A stretch of DNA of 64,000 nucleotides from an uncultured Pelagibacteraceae bacterium (GCA_902545635.1 CACCGT010000007.1:1-64000); one strand, 5' to 3'; shown: positions 21,466 to 30,790, counted from the stretch's first letter. Numbers and translations are program-made. The notes: generated by a model from the letters alone, not told the origin.

Positions 21466-23034
21466 GTGATCGATAAAAACAACATAGATAAAACAAATGC
21501 TTGGCCCTTTATTGAGGCTAAAAAGCTTCTTAGAGAAAGAAAGAAAAATATAGAAAACAAGGGTAAAATCATTCTTCAAACAGGGTATGGTCCAAGCGGA
21601 TTACCACATATAGGTACTTTTGGTGAAGTTGCAAGAACCTCAATGATTGTAAATGCTTTAAATCATTTGACAGATCTCCCTAAAGAAATAATCACGTTTT
21701 CTGACGATATGGATGGACTTAGAAAAGTTCCTGAAAATATTCCCAATCCTGAAAAACTTGAAAAAAATCTTCATAAACCCTTAACCCAAGTTCCAGATCC
21801 TTTTGAAAAATTTAACAGTTTTGGTGAACATAATAATGAAATGTTAAAAAATTTCTTAGATAAATTTAAGTTTGAATACAGTTTCAAAAGTTCATCAGTT
21901 TTATATAAGTCAGGTTTTTTTAATGATACATTAAAATTAATCTTAGAAAATTATGAAGGAATAATGAACATCATTATTCCTACCCTTGGTAAAGAAAGAC
22001 AAAAAACATATTCTCCATTTTTACCAATATGTCCAGATACAGGGGTTGTATTAGAGATACCAGTCTCAGAATTAGATACAAAAAATTTAAAAGTAATTTT
22101 TAATAATAACGGCAAAAAATTAGAACAAAGTATTTTAGATGGAAATTGTAAATTACAATGGAAGGTAGATTGGGCTATGAGATGGTACGCTCTAGATGTT
22201 GATTTTGAAATGTATGGAAAAGATTTAATAGAGAGTGCAATTTTATCTTCAAAAATCATAAAATTATTAGGTAAGTCAAATCCATCTGGTTTTGCATATG
22301 AGTTATTTTTAGACGAAAGAGGAGAAAAAATATCAAAGTCAAAAGGAAATGGTATTACAATTGATCAATGGTTGGAGTATGCATCACCTGAAAGTCTCTC
22401 TTTGTACATGTACCAGAATCCAAAAAGAGCAAAAAAACTTTATAGAGAAGTAGTACCAAAGGCTGTTGATGAATATCTCGATTTTATAGAAAAAGGTAAA
22501 ACTCAAAACGAACTTCAAAAACTAATGAACCCTGTATGGCATGTGCATAATTCAGAGATACCAGAGGAAAATGCAATCATGTCCTTCTCAATGCTATTAA
22601 ATTTAGTTGAGACCAGCAATGCTGATAATAAAGAACTACTTTGGAAGTTTGTTAAGAAATATAAGAAAGATATTAATGAGGATATGCATCCAATTTTTGA
22701 CAAGTTAATATCTTATGCAATTAAATATTTTAATGACGTAATAAAATCTAAAAAGATTTACAAAAAACCAAATGAAAGCGAAAAGATTGCTTTAGAGGCT
22801 TTAATAAAATCTTTAGATAATTGTGAAGATGCAATGAAACCAGAGGACATTCAGACCACAATTTATACAGTCGGTAAAGAGAACGGCTATAAAGAAAATT
22901 TGCGTGATTGGTTTAAATTAATATATGAGGTAGTTTTTGGGGTAGAAAATGGACCAAGATTTGGTTTTTTTATAAGTTTTTTTGGAGTTCAAGAAACTAA
23001 AGAATTAATAAAAAGTAAATTAGAAAATGTTTAA
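21466..23034 (+). CDS. lysS: Class I lysyl-tRNA synthetase
   Basis: This enzyme charges tRNA-Lys. It is the class I (archaeal-type, LysK) form rather than the class II LysS of most bacteria. Seen: the HIGH-equivalent P-H-I-G at 47-50 and the KMSKS-equivalent K-I-S-K-S at 288-292. The 522 residues match this family. The start is GTG 21466, with no strong Shine-Dalgarno sequence. Class I LysRS is normal for many alphaproteobacteria. It overlaps pyrD by eight bases. Confidence 0.95.
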   Translation: MIDKNNIDKTNAWPFIEAKKLLRERKKNIENKGKIILQTGYGPSGLPHIGTFGEVARTSMIVNALNHLTDLPKEIITFSDDMDGLRKVPENIPNPEKLEKNLHKPLTQVPDPFEKFNSFGEHNNEMLKNFLDKFKFEYSFKSSSVLYKSGFFNDTLKLILENYEGIMNIIIPTLGKERQKTYSPFLPICPDTGVVLEIPVSELDTKNLKVIFNNNGKKLEQSILDGNCKLQWKVDWAMRWYALDVDFEMYGKDLIESAILSSKIIKLLGKSNPSGFAYELFLDERGEKISKSKGNGITIDQWLEYASPESLSLYMYQNPKRAKKLYREVVPKAVDEYLDFIEKGKTQNELQKLMNPVWHVHNSEIPEENAIMSFSMLLNLVETSNADNKELLWKFVKKYKKDINEDMHPIFDKLISYAIKYFNDVIKSKKIYKKPNESEKIALEALIKSLDNCEDAMKPEDIQTTIYTVGKENGYKENLRDWFKLIYEVVFGVENGPRFGFFISFFGVQETKELIKSKLENV

Positions 23035-24067
23035 TATTTTAAGACCACTAATTTTTAAATTTAGCCCTGAAGTAGCTCATTCTTTAGCAATAAAAGCACT
23101 TAAGTTAAATAATATTCCTTACTCAAAACCTAAAGATAGTCATATTTTAGAGATAACTTTTTGTGAAAAAAAGTTATCTTCACCAATTGGAGTTGCTGCT
23201 GGATTTGATAAAAATGCAGAAGTATATAATCCTCTGTTTAATCTTGGATTCGGTTTTGTTGAAGTAGGGACCATTACGCCAAAGCCTCAATTTGGCAACC
23301 CCAAACCAAGAGTTTTTAGACTTGAAGAAGATGAAGCTCTTATAAATAGATTAGGTTTTAATAATTCTGGTTCACAAGAAATCAGCGAGAGAATTAAAGA
23401 AAATAACAGAAAAGGTTTTTTAGGAATAAATATAGGACCAAATAAAGATTCCAAGAATAGAGCTGACGATTATTTAATTTGTTTTCGTAAATTTTATAAT
23501 TTAGCTGATTATATAACTATAAACATCTCCTCACCAAATACAGAAAATTTAAGAGACTTTCATAACCAGGATGAGCTAAATTTATTGATTGACAAACTAA
23601 AAAAAGAAAAAAAAGAGTTAAATTCAAATATTCCACTAGCAATAAAAGTATCACCTGATCTGAATGATGATCAAATTAATGAAGTATCAAAGATCATCAT
23701 GGAACAAGAAATAGGTATCATTATTGTTTCCAATACCACCGATAAGAATAGAGAAAATTTAAAAAATATTAATAAACTAGAAAAGGGTGGACTGTCAGGC
23801 AAACCAATTGCAAAGATTTCAAATGAAGCAATTTCTAAGTTTTATAAAATTCTAAAAGATAAAACAAAAATAATAGGGGTGGGTGGCGTTAGCAATGGAG
23901 AAGATGCTTTTGAAAAAATCACTTCTGGTGCAACACTTGTCCAATTGTATACTGGAATGGTTTATAGAGGTCCTCGTATAGCCTCAAAAATAAGTAAAGA
24001 ATTAATTGATTTGTTAAAAAATAAGGGGTTTAAAAATGTTTCAGAGGCTATTGGAACTAAAAATTAA
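23027..24067 (+). CDS. pyrD: Dihydroorotate dehydrogenase (quinone), class 2
   Basis: PyrD is a membrane-associated FMN enzyme that oxidises dihydroorotate to orotate and passes electrons to quinone. Seen: the N-terminal membrane-contact helix (L-R-P-L-I-F-K-F-S-P-E-x-A-H), P-I-G-V-A-A-G-F-D-K, the serine base in N-I-S-S-P-N-T, and the FMN-phosphate G-V-G-G-V-S-N-G. The 346 residues are normal. It lies in tandem after lysS and 43 bases before rpmB. Confidence 0.97.
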   Translation: MFNILRPLIFKFSPEVAHSLAIKALKLNNIPYSKPKDSHILEITFCEKKLSSPIGVAAGFDKNAEVYNPLFNLGFGFVEVGTITPKPQFGNPKPRVFRLEEDEALINRLGFNNSGSQEISERIKENNRKGFLGINIGPNKDSKNRADDYLICFRKFYNLADYITINISSPNTENLRDFHNQDELNLLIDKLKKEKKELNSNIPLAIKVSPDLNDDQINEVSKIIMEQEIGIIIVSNTTDKNRENLKNINKLEKGGLSGKPIAKISNEAISKFYKILKDKTKIIGVGGVSNGEDAFEKITSGATLVQLYTGMVYRGPRIASKISKELIDLLKNKGFKNVSEAIGTKN

Positions 24068-24069
24068 TC

Positions 24070-24098
24070 TTGACGCGATAAGATTCAGATCCTATACA
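24070..24098 (+). promoter_or_regulatory. Strong sigma-70-type promoter of rpmB
   Basis: TTGACG (24070-24075), a 17-base spacer and TATACA (24093-24098) form a near-consensus promoter. The ATG of rpmB is at 24111, so transcription should begin about 5-7 bases before the start codon. That leaves no room for a Shine-Dalgarno sequence. Confidence 0.72.
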
Positions 24099-24110
24099 AG
24101 CTGATAATTT

Positions 24111-24392
24111 ATGTCTAAAAAATGCGAACTTACTGGAAAAATCCCACTTAAGGGTCATAACGTTAGTCATGCTAACAATAAAACTAAAAGAAGATTTCTT
24201 CCAAATCTAAAAAAAGTTAAATTTAAAAGTGAGATACTTAAGAGAAGTTTAAGATTAACTGTCTCAAATGCTGGTGTTAGGTCAGTAGATAAAAAAGGTA
24301 GTTTTGACCAATTTCTAATTTCAGCTAAATCTAGAGATTTATCATTAAGGCTAAAAAAATTAAAAAAATCCTTAGTAACTAAATCAGCATAA
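24111..24392 (+). CDS. rpmB: 50S ribosomal protein L28
   Basis: The 93 residues include C-E-L-T-G-K near the start, [19 protein letters not shown], and [14 protein letters not shown], all typical of L28 in alphaproteobacteria. It is driven by its own promoter with a very short leader and shares one base with the next gene. Confidence 0.98.
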   Translation: MSKKCELTGKIPLKGHNVSHANNKTKRRFLPNLKKVKFKSEILKRSLRLTVSNAGVRSVDKKGSFDQFLISAKSRDLSLRLKKLKKSLVTKSA

Positions 24393-24940
24393 TGAATAAA
24401 GTATTTTTAACACTCTCATTTTTAATGGGATTGGTTGTCTTAGCATCTAATTATTTAGTCCAATTTCCAATTCAATATTATGGGCTTCAAGAACTTCTTA
24501 CATATGGAGCATTTAGTTATCCAATAGCCTTCTTAATAACTGATCTAGCAAATAGGTCTTTTGGTAAACTAGTTGCAAGGAAAATTGTATATATAGGATT
24601 TACAATAGGAATTTTGTTTACACTAATTTTCTCAACAAATTTTACAGATTTAATCTCAGTGAGAATAGCAATCGGTTCAGGTACAGCATTTATTGTTGCT
24701 CAATTACTGGATGTACAAATATTTGATCAATTAAGACAAAAAAAATGGTTTATTGCGCCCCTTACATCTTCATTAGTTGGTTCCACCATTGATACATTTT
24801 TATTTTTTTCAATTTCATTTTATGGATCAGGAATACCTTGGGTAACACTTTCTTTAGGAGATTTAGCAGTAAAAATTTTTGTAGCTTTAGTAATGTTGAT
24901 TCCTTTTAGATTGTTATTGGGTACTTTAAAAGCAGCTTAA
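24392..24940 (+). CDS. yhhQ: Queuosine-precursor transporter (YhhQ/QPTR family)
   Basis: This is a 182-residue inner-membrane protein with about six hydrophobic segments. The pattern Y-P-I-A-F-L-I-T-D-L-A-N-R-x-F-G, an R-I-A-x-G-S-G-T-A-F segment and D-T-F-L-F-F-S mark the YhhQ/VUT family, which imports preQ0/preQ1 for tRNA queuosine modification. It overlaps rpmB by one base and ends one base before the convergent aguA stop. Confidence 0.85.
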   Translation: MNKVFLTLSFLMGLVVLASNYLVQFPIQYYGLQELLTYGAFSYPIAFLITDLANRSFGKLVARKIVYIGFTIGILFTLIFSTNFTDLISVRIAIGSGTAFIVAQLLDVQIFDQLRQKKWFIAPLTSSLVGSTIDTFLFFSISFYGSGIPWVTLSLGDLAVKIFVALVMLIPFRLLLGTLKAA

Positions 24941-24941
24941 T

Positions 24942-26006
24942 TCAAATTTTTGGCTCCTGTTGTGTCATGCAATGAATGGCACCAAAACCCCAAATTAAAT
25001 CACTACAATCAATAGCAACAACTTTTCTATTTGTAAAAAATTTTCTGAAAATTTTCAAAACTTTTTTGTCTTCTTTTACATTAAATACTGGAACTAGTAC
25101 TGTTTTATTGCTTATAAAAAAATTTAAATAACTTGCTGGTACACGTACTTTCTTTATAAAAACTGGACTTGGCATAGGAATCTTTATAATTTTAAATTTT
25201 TTTCCATTTTCATCATAACTATTACTTAATATTTTTAAATTTTCTTTAAGAGCTTTATAATTTTCATCTGATCTATTATTTTCTACTGCTATCATAATTG
25301 TATTTTTTGAAACAAATCTTGCAATATCATCAATATGCCCGTGTGTGTCATCTCCAACAATTCCTTTATTAAGCCAAATAAAATTCTTTGCATTTAAATA
25401 TTCTGAAAACAGATTTTCATAGTCAATTTTTTTGAATCCTTTATTTCTCTCTTGTTTAGTGCTCAATAAGCACTCTCTTGTAAGCAATATGGAGCCAAAT
25501 CCATTGTTATCAAATGCACCCCCCTCCATTACTACTCTTTCAAATTTTTTTGAATTTACTTTTTTTGGTAAAATACTTTCAATATTTAAGTAACTACTAA
25601 TATAGTTATTGATTTTGTTGTCATTTTTAAAATTTTTATATTTTGACCAGGCATTAAATCTAAAATCAAGCATGGTTTTTTTTCTATTTTTTTTATTGAC
25701 TAAAAATATTGGTCCAGAATCTCTTAACCAAATTCTATCCGTCTTAAGTGCATGAAATTTAATGTTATATATATTACAACCTAATTTCTTTAAATATGCT
25801 CTTGTGGTCTTTATGCTTTTGGTATTATTGACTAATAAATCTATTCTTTGATGTTTTGTTAAATATTTAATTATTTTTCCAACTACATTTGGAATTTTTT
25901 CAAATAGTCCAGGCCAATCATTTTTATTATGAGGCCAAGGCATCCAAACAGATTTTTGAGGCTCCCATTCTGCCGGCATTCTAAAATCACTTATTTTTTT
26001 ACTCAT
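24942..26006 (-). CDS. aguA: Agmatine deiminase
   Basis: AguA converts agmatine to N-carbamoylputrescine plus ammonia. The 354-residue guanidino-group-modifying fold shows the start M-P-A-E-W-E-P-Q-K-S-V-W-M-P-W-P, M-E-G-G-A-F, H-G-H-I-D-D-I-A-R-F, and the nucleophile Cys346 in A-I-H-C-M-T-Q-Q-E-P. It overlaps aguB by eight bases. It is the last gene of the polyamine operon. Confidence 0.95.
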   Translation of the reverse strand: MSKKISDFRMPAEWEPQKSVWMPWPHNKNDWPGLFEKIPNVVGKIIKYLTKHQRIDLLVNNTKSIKTTRAYLKKLGCNIYNIKFHALKTDRIWLRDSGPIFLVNKKNRKKTMLDFRFNAWSKYKNFKNDNKINNYISSYLNIESILPKKVNSKKFERVVMEGGAFDNNGFGSILLTRECLLSTKQERNKGFKKIDYENLFSEYLNAKNFIWLNKGIVGDDTHGHIDDIARFVSKNTIMIAVENNRSDENYKALKENLKILSNSYDENGKKFKIIKIPMPSPVFIKKVRVPASYLNFFISNKTVLVPVFNVKEDKKVLKIFRKFFTNRKVVAIDCSDLIWGFGAIHCMTQQEPKI

Positions 26007-26880
26007 CTTCCGGATTTTTAAGAATATCTTTGTAAAATTCAGTTCTTCTATCTCTTAAAAAGGGCCAGTGATGTCTTGCAGTATCTATTTTTTTATAATC
26101 TATTTCACAAACTAAAATATCTTCTTTTTTATTTCCTGCTTTTGCAATCACATTACCACTAGGATCTATCACCATTGAATTACCCCAAAATTCAATTTTT
26201 TTCTTACCTTTTGTTTCTACCCCAACTCTATTTATGGCAGCTACATAAGTTCCATTAGCAATAGCATGAGATTTTTGCATGATGATCCAAGAGTCTAATT
26301 GAGATTTTCCAAACTTTTTTTTTTCTTTTGGATGCCATCCAATAGCAGTAGGGTAAAATATAATTTGAGCGCCTTTTAAAGCTGTTAACCTAGCTGCTTC
26401 TGGGAACCATTGATCCCAGCATATAAGAGGACCTATTTTGCCAAATTTAGTTTTCACACTTTTGAAACCAAGGTCACCAGGACTGAAATAAAATTTTTCA
26501 TAATAACCAGGGTCGTCGGGTATATGCATTTTACGATATTTAGATAAAATATTACCATTTTCTCCAATTATGATACTTGTATTATGATAAAACCCAGATG
26601 TTTTTTTTTCAAACATTGTAATATTTAATACAACACCAAGTTCTTTTGCTAGATTACAAAATATTCTAGAGGTTGTTCCTGGAATTTTTTCTGCTAATTT
26701 AAAATTTGAGTGACTTTCTGTCTGACAAAAATAATTTGTTAAAAATAATTCTGGCAAACATATTATCTTTGCGTTTTTTTTTGCAGCTTTTTTTATATTT
26801 TTTATAGCTAAATCAATATTAGATTGAATTGTACCTAAAGATTTACTTTGTATTAAACCAATTTTGATTTTCTTGATCAT
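25999..26880 (-). CDS. aguB: N-carbamoylputrescine amidase
   Basis: AguB is a nitrilase-superfamily enzyme that hydrolyses N-carbamoylputrescine to putrescine, CO2 and ammonia. The catalytic triad is visible: Glu44 in C-L-P-E-L, Lys117 in Y-R-K-M-H-I-P-D, and Cys154 in L-I-C-W-D-Q-W. The W-D-Q-W-F-P-E-A-A-R segment is typical of AguB. Coupling to aguA supports the assignment. It lies three bases after the deoxyhypusine-synthase-like gene. Confidence 0.94.
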   Translation of the reverse strand: MIKKIKIGLIQSKSLGTIQSNIDLAIKNIKKAAKKNAKIICLPELFLTNYFCQTESHSNFKLAEKIPGTTSRIFCNLAKELGVVLNITMFEKKTSGFYHNTSIIIGENGNILSKYRKMHIPDDPGYYEKFYFSPGDLGFKSVKTKFGKIGPLICWDQWFPEAARLTALKGAQIIFYPTAIGWHPKEKKKFGKSQLDSWIIMQKSHAIANGTYVAAINRVGVETKGKKKIEFWGNSMVIDPSGNVIAKAGNKKEDILVCEIDYKKIDTARHHWPFLRDRRTEFYKDILKNPEDE

Positions 26881-26883
26881 TAA

Positions 26884-27924
26884 TCAAAATATCTTGGAAA
26901 AATTTTTTCTCTCTCTATTTTTCCATTCTCCTTTATGATAGGCGTCACTTGCAATCAGTGGTAAAACACTTGTTGCTTCAGCAAAAACCATTTGCTCTTT
27001 TGTAATATCTACTTTGCCCCATGAGCTTGCTTCTTTTAATGTTGAGCTACTGCATGCGCCATCTCTAGAATCAGCGACTGTTATTTGAATGGCATATTTA
27101 TGCATATCTACATTTTTACCCAAAAGTTCAGCACATATGACTGTGTCTTGAATAAAATTTTTAGGTACGCCTCCTCCGATCATAAAAAGACCTGATCCTT
27201 TAGATTTAATTTTAATTTCAGTTAATTCTCTAAACTCTCTAATTGAGTCGATTGTGATATGATTTTTTGGATTTCTTTCTTGATGCATTACAAGTCCAAA
27301 TCCTGCACTTGAGTCAGTAAAAGCTGGACAAAAGATTGGAACGTTGTTGTCATAGGCAACCTCTATCAATGAGTCTTTCTTTTTTGCGTTAGTTTTAAGA
27401 TATTTGCCAATCTCTCTTATAAACTCTCTTGAAGTATAACTTTTAGGCTCTAATTTGTCTGCTATCTCACCAATTGTTTTATCACACATTTGAAGCTCAT
27501 CTTCGTCAATGTAAGTATCATAAATTCTGTCAATGTAATTATTTCTTAATTCTGCATCATCTTGGTATTGAGACCCCTGATAATGCTTAAAACCTAATGC
27601 CTCAAAGAAATCCATGTCAATAATTGAAGCTCCAGTAGCAACTATTGCATCAACCATATTATATTTAACCAAATCTCTATATACATGCATACAACCAGCA
27701 GCAGAGGTTGATCCTGCAAGCGTTAAAAAGATCGTACAATCTTTGTCTCTAATCATCTCACTATAAATTTTTGCAGCATTTGCAGTATCCCTCGAGACAA
27801 AAGACATTTTTTCCATTGAGGAAACAATCTTTCTTGCATCAAAAGAAGTTATATCAATATGCTCTACCTCTTTACTCAGTAAATCACTTTTTCTATTACT
27901 TGATTGGTTTTTATTGTCTGACAT
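26884..27924 (-). CDS. Deoxyhypusine synthase-like protein
   Basis: The 346 residues belong to the deoxyhypusine synthase (DHS) family, whose members transfer an aminobutyl group with NAD. The lysine that forms the covalent intermediate in eukaryotic DHS is conserved as Lys304 in E-A-S-S-W-G-K. N-terminal T-L-A-G-S-T-S-A-A-G and C-P-A-F-T-D-S-S-A-G-F segments are also present. Bacteria lack the eIF5A target, so homospermidine or another polyamine is the likely product; this is inferred from the decarboxylase, aguB and aguA neighbours. Its ATG shares one base with the stop of the decarboxylase gene. Confidence 0.85.
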   Translation of the reverse strand: MSDNKNQSSNRKSDLLSKEVEHIDITSFDARKIVSSMEKMSFVSRDTANAAKIYSEMIRDKDCTIFLTLAGSTSAAGCMHVYRDLVKYNMVDAIVATGASIIDMDFFEALGFKHYQGSQYQDDAELRNNYIDRIYDTYIDEDELQMCDKTIGEIADKLEPKSYTSREFIREIGKYLKTNAKKKDSLIEVAYDNNVPIFCPAFTDSSAGFGLVMHQERNPKNHITIDSIREFRELTEIKIKSKGSGLFMIGGGVPKNFIQDTVICAELLGKNVDMHKYAIQITVADSRDGACSSSTLKEASSWGKVDITKEQMVFAEATSVLPLIASDAYHKGEWKNRERKNFSKIF

Positions 27925-29102
27925 TAAGCAACAAGAAACTCTTTATTTGCCTCTTTGTCATACATGGTCATTAAAGGATTATCTTGAACTTCATAAATTT
28001 CATCAGAGTAAAATCCATTAAAGTTGGTTCTAAAAGTAAGTCCATAAGCTCCAAGTTGTCCAAGCTCTATATAATCATTTTCTTTAATATTATTAGGTAA
28101 GATAAAAGGTCCTTTCATATAATCCATGCTATCACATGTTGGGCCATAGAAATCAAATGATGTGAGTTTTTTTGAAATAATTCTACCGTCAGTAATCATT
28201 TTTGAGGGGTATACAATATTTGGAACACCAGCATCAAATAAAGTTCCGTATGTTCCGTCATTAATATAAAGTTTTTGTTTTTTTCTTAAATCTACTCTGA
28301 CTATTGTTGAGCCACTCTCTGCAACAATTGCTCTACCAGGTTCACATATAATTTCTGGAAGTTTTTCTATCTTTAAATTTTTTAAACTTTTTTTGATTTC
28401 ATCAAAGTAGTTATCCAAAGATTGAGGCACTAAATCGGGGTAAACAGTTGGAAAGCCCCCACCTACATTTATTACATCAGGTATAATTTTAGTTTTTTTT
28501 ATAATATTACCAATTTCAAATATTCCTTTGGAATATGATATTGGGTGCATGCACTGCGAACCAACATGAAAACTTAGCCCAACCTTTTTTGCATATTGTT
28601 TAGTTAATCTTAGAAGTCCAATAGCTTCATTATTAATTGCTCCAAATTTTTTCGATAAATCTATCTCTGCATGCTCATTAGATACGGAAACTCTCACAAA
28701 TAAATTTAAGTCCTTTGCATGATTTGTGCTCTCAAGAATTTTTATTAATTCATCTTTAGTATCTAAAGAGAAAGTTTTAACGTTATATTTAAAGTATGCA
28801 TCTTTTATACTTTCTCTACTTTTTACGGTGTGCATATAGGAGCAATCAGCTTTTGGACTTAATTTTCTAATAGTTTCTATCTCCTTAATAGAGGCTACAT
28901 CAAAACTATTTATTCCACTTTCAAGTATAGTTTTTAAAACAACCGGATGCGGATTAGTTTTTAAAGCATAAAGAATTTTTCCTGGAAAGTTTTTCTGGAA
29001 GTATTTAGAGGCCAATTTTATGGGCTCTTTTCTAATACAATAAACAGGTTTTGTTGGTCTCAATTGATTAACTAATTCTTCAACTGACTTAAATTTTTGC
29101 AT
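27924..29102 (-). CDS. Ornithine/lysine decarboxylase-like PLP enzyme (alanine-racemase fold)
   Basis: This is a fold-type III basic amino acid decarboxylase. The PLP lysine is Lys48 in Y-A-L-K-T-N. Seen also: G-G-G-F-P near 214, E-P-G-R near 254, and the active-site Cys323 in G-P-T-C-D. Asp290 aligns with the substrate-binding Asp of eukaryotic ornithine decarboxylase, so ornithine or lysine is the likeliest substrate. Because agmatine genes share the operon, arginine cannot be excluded. The 392 residues suit this family and are far short of SpeA. It is the first gene of the operon. Confidence 0.88.
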   Translation of the reverse strand: MQKFKSVEELVNQLRPTKPVYCIRKEPIKLASKYFQKNFPGKILYALKTNPHPVVLKTILESGINSFDVASIKEIETIRKLSPKADCSYMHTVKSRESIKDAYFKYNVKTFSLDTKDELIKILESTNHAKDLNLFVRVSVSNEHAEIDLSKKFGAINNEAIGLLRLTKQYAKKVGLSFHVGSQCMHPISYSKGIFEIGNIIKKTKIIPDVINVGGGFPTVYPDLVPQSLDNYFDEIKKSLKNLKIEKLPEIICEPGRAIVAESGSTIVRVDLRKKQKLYINDGTYGTLFDAGVPNIVYPSKMITDGRIISKKLTSFDFYGPTCDSMDYMKGPFILPNNIKENDYIELGQLGAYGLTFRTNFNGFYSDEIYEVQDNPLMTMYDKEANKEFLVA

Positions 29103-29136
29103 ATTTGCACCTCTAAAAAAAATTTACAAAAAAAAC

Positions 29137-29178
29137 TGCATATCTAGTATGCAAGTTTCATAAGTGCAGCATTTATGC
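29137..29178. repeat. Paired inverted repeats between decarboxylase and regA
   Basis: TGCATATCTAGTATGCA (29137-29153) has arms TGCATA/TATGCA, and GCATTTATGC (29169-29178) repeats a GCAT/ATGC palindrome about three turns away. They lie in the 143-base divergent intergenic region, nearer the decarboxylase start. They could be an operator for either gene. No known regulator motif is recognised. Confidence 0.45.
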
Positions 29179-29211
29179 AAAAAAATTATTAATGTAAAGC
29201 AAATAATGCTA

Positions 29212-29241
29212 TTGAAAAATTAAATTTTATTTCCATATAGA
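29212..29241 (+). promoter_or_regulatory. Candidate promoter of regA
   Basis: TTGAAA (29212-29217), an 18-base spacer and TATAGA (29236-29241) precede the ATG at 29246 by only four bases. If real, transcription starts at or next to the start codon. Moderate match; spacing is the main support. Confidence 0.4.
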
Positions 29242-29245
29242 AAGC

Positions 29246-29809
29246 ATGATTAACCAACCAACATTGCAAAAACTGAGTGATTTTGACGATAAATCACTTC
29301 TTATTGTCGATGATGACAATCCGTTTAGACAAAGATTAGCCAGGGCTATGGAGAAAAAAGGCTTCACAGTAACACAAGCTGAGAGTGTAAAAGTTGGAAT
29401 AGAAACAGTTAAATCACAAAGTCCAGCATTTGCCGTTGTCGATCTTAGGTTAAATGACGGAAATGGATTGGAGGTTGTAAAAGAAATTCAAAAAGTAAAT
29501 TTAAAGAGCAGAATTATAATGTTGACTGGGTATGGAAATATTCCAACAGCAGTTGCTGCAATTAAAGAGGGTGCTATTGATTATATTGCTAAACCTGCAG
29601 ATGCTGATGATGTAGAGAAAGCACTTTTAGCTGATCCAAATCAAAAACCGGCCCCACCTGAAAATCCTATGTCAGCTGATAGAGTTAAATGGGAACATAT
29701 TCATAGAGTTTTTGAATTATGTAATAGAAATGTTTCTGAAACTGCAAGAAGACTTAAGATGCATAGAAGAACACTTCAAAGAATTCTTTCTAAAAGATCC
29801 CCGAGATAA
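29246..29809 (+). CDS. regA: RegA/PrrA/ActR-type redox response regulator
   Basis: This is a DNA-binding response regulator of the RegB/RegA system, which controls energy and carbon genes by redox state in alphaproteobacteria. The receiver domain has D-D-D at 22-24 and phosphoacceptor Asp66 in V-V-D-L-R-L-N-D-G. A proline-rich linker (P-A-P-P-E-N-P) leads to a Fis-type helix-turn-helix with N-V-S-E-T-A-R-R-L-K-M-H-R-R-T-L-Q-R, nearly diagnostic of RegA. No sensor kinase RegB lies in the window. No Shine-Dalgarno sequence is obvious. Confidence 0.94.
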   Translation: MINQPTLQKLSDFDDKSLLIVDDDNPFRQRLARAMEKKGFTVTQAESVKVGIETVKSQSPAFAVVDLRLNDGNGLEVVKEIQKVNLKSRIIMLTGYGNIPTAVAAIKEGAIDYIAKPADADDVEKALLADPNQKPAPPENPMSADRVKWEHIHRVFELCNRNVSETARRLKMHRRTLQRILSKRSPR

Positions 29810-29810
29810 A

Positions 29811-30740
29811 CTAATTTTTGGTAAGTCTTAAAAAAACATCTTCTAGATCACCATCATCAGTAGAAATATCTTTAATTAATACACCTTGATTTTTAATTTC
29901 TGTGATAATTCTATCAATATTAAGTTTACTTTTTTCATAAGATAAAACCGTCCTTGAGTCTTCATTTGATATTACTTTTAATGACTCAAAAGTATTTTCT
30001 TGAATATTAGTTTTTTTATCTGTGGTAAAAGAAACAATTTTTGTTTGTATTCTATCCAAAAGATTTTTTGTTGTATCAAGGGCTACTAAATTTCCATCAC
30101 TCAGTATACCAATTCTATCACACATTTTTTCTGCTTCTTCAAGATAATGAGTTGTAAGTATAGTTGTTACACCTTGTTTATTTAGTGATTTTACGTTTTC
30201 CCACAGAGTTGTTCTTAGCTCTACATCCACACCTGCAGTTGGCTCATCTAAAATAATAATTGGAGGTTGATGAACCATTGCCTTAGCTACTAACAATCTT
30301 CTCTTCATACCTCCTGATAAACTTCTAGCATAACTGTCAGCTTGATCTTCTAATGATACAAGTTTTAATATCGTATCTGTGATTCTATCTTTATCTTTTA
30401 TGCCATACAATCCTGCTTGAAGTTCTAATAATTTTCTAGGACTAAAAAATGGATCAAAATTAACTTCTTGTGGAACAATGCCAATAGATGCTCTAACTTG
30501 TCTTGGATTTTTATCTAAGTTGAAACCCCAAACATTAACTTCACCACCAGATTTTATGACTGATCCACCTAAAATATTTATAAATGTACTTTTTCCAGCC
30601 CCGTTTGGTCCTAATAACCCAAAGATTTCACCCTCTTTCACTTCTAAGTTTAAATTATTGAGGGCGTGAATTTGTTTGGAGCCATTTTTTGAATATACTT
30701 TATTTAAGTTTTTAACAGTTAATACGTTTTTTTTATTCAT
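29811..30740 (-). CDS. ABC transporter ATP-binding protein (ABC-2/CcmA type)
   Basis: The 309 residues have Walker A G-P-N-G-A-G-K-S-T (44-52), the signature L-S-G-G-M-K-R-R (141-148) and Walker B with D-E-P-T-A-G-V-D (165-172), then a C-terminal extension of about 90 residues of the type found in ABC-2 exporters. Neither neighbour (regA, polA) is a permease, so the membrane partner must be encoded elsewhere. The substrate is unknown. Confidence 0.9.
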   Translation of the reverse strand: MNKKNVLTVKNLNKVYSKNGSKQIHALNNLNLEVKEGEIFGLLGPNGAGKSTFINILGGSVIKSGGEVNVWGFNLDKNPRQVRASIGIVPQEVNFDPFFSPRKLLELQAGLYGIKDKDRITDTILKLVSLEDQADSYARSLSGGMKRRLLVAKAMVHQPPIIILDEPTAGVDVELRTTLWENVKSLNKQGVTTILTTHYLEEAEKMCDRIGILSDGNLVALDTTKNLLDRIQTKIVSFTTDKKTNIQENTFESLKVISNEDSRTVLSYEKSKLNIDRIITEIKNQGVLIKDISTDDGDLEDVFLRLTKN

Positions 30741-30790
30741 TTGAGGGCATACATTTATTACATTTAAGGAAATTAAGATATCATTACATT

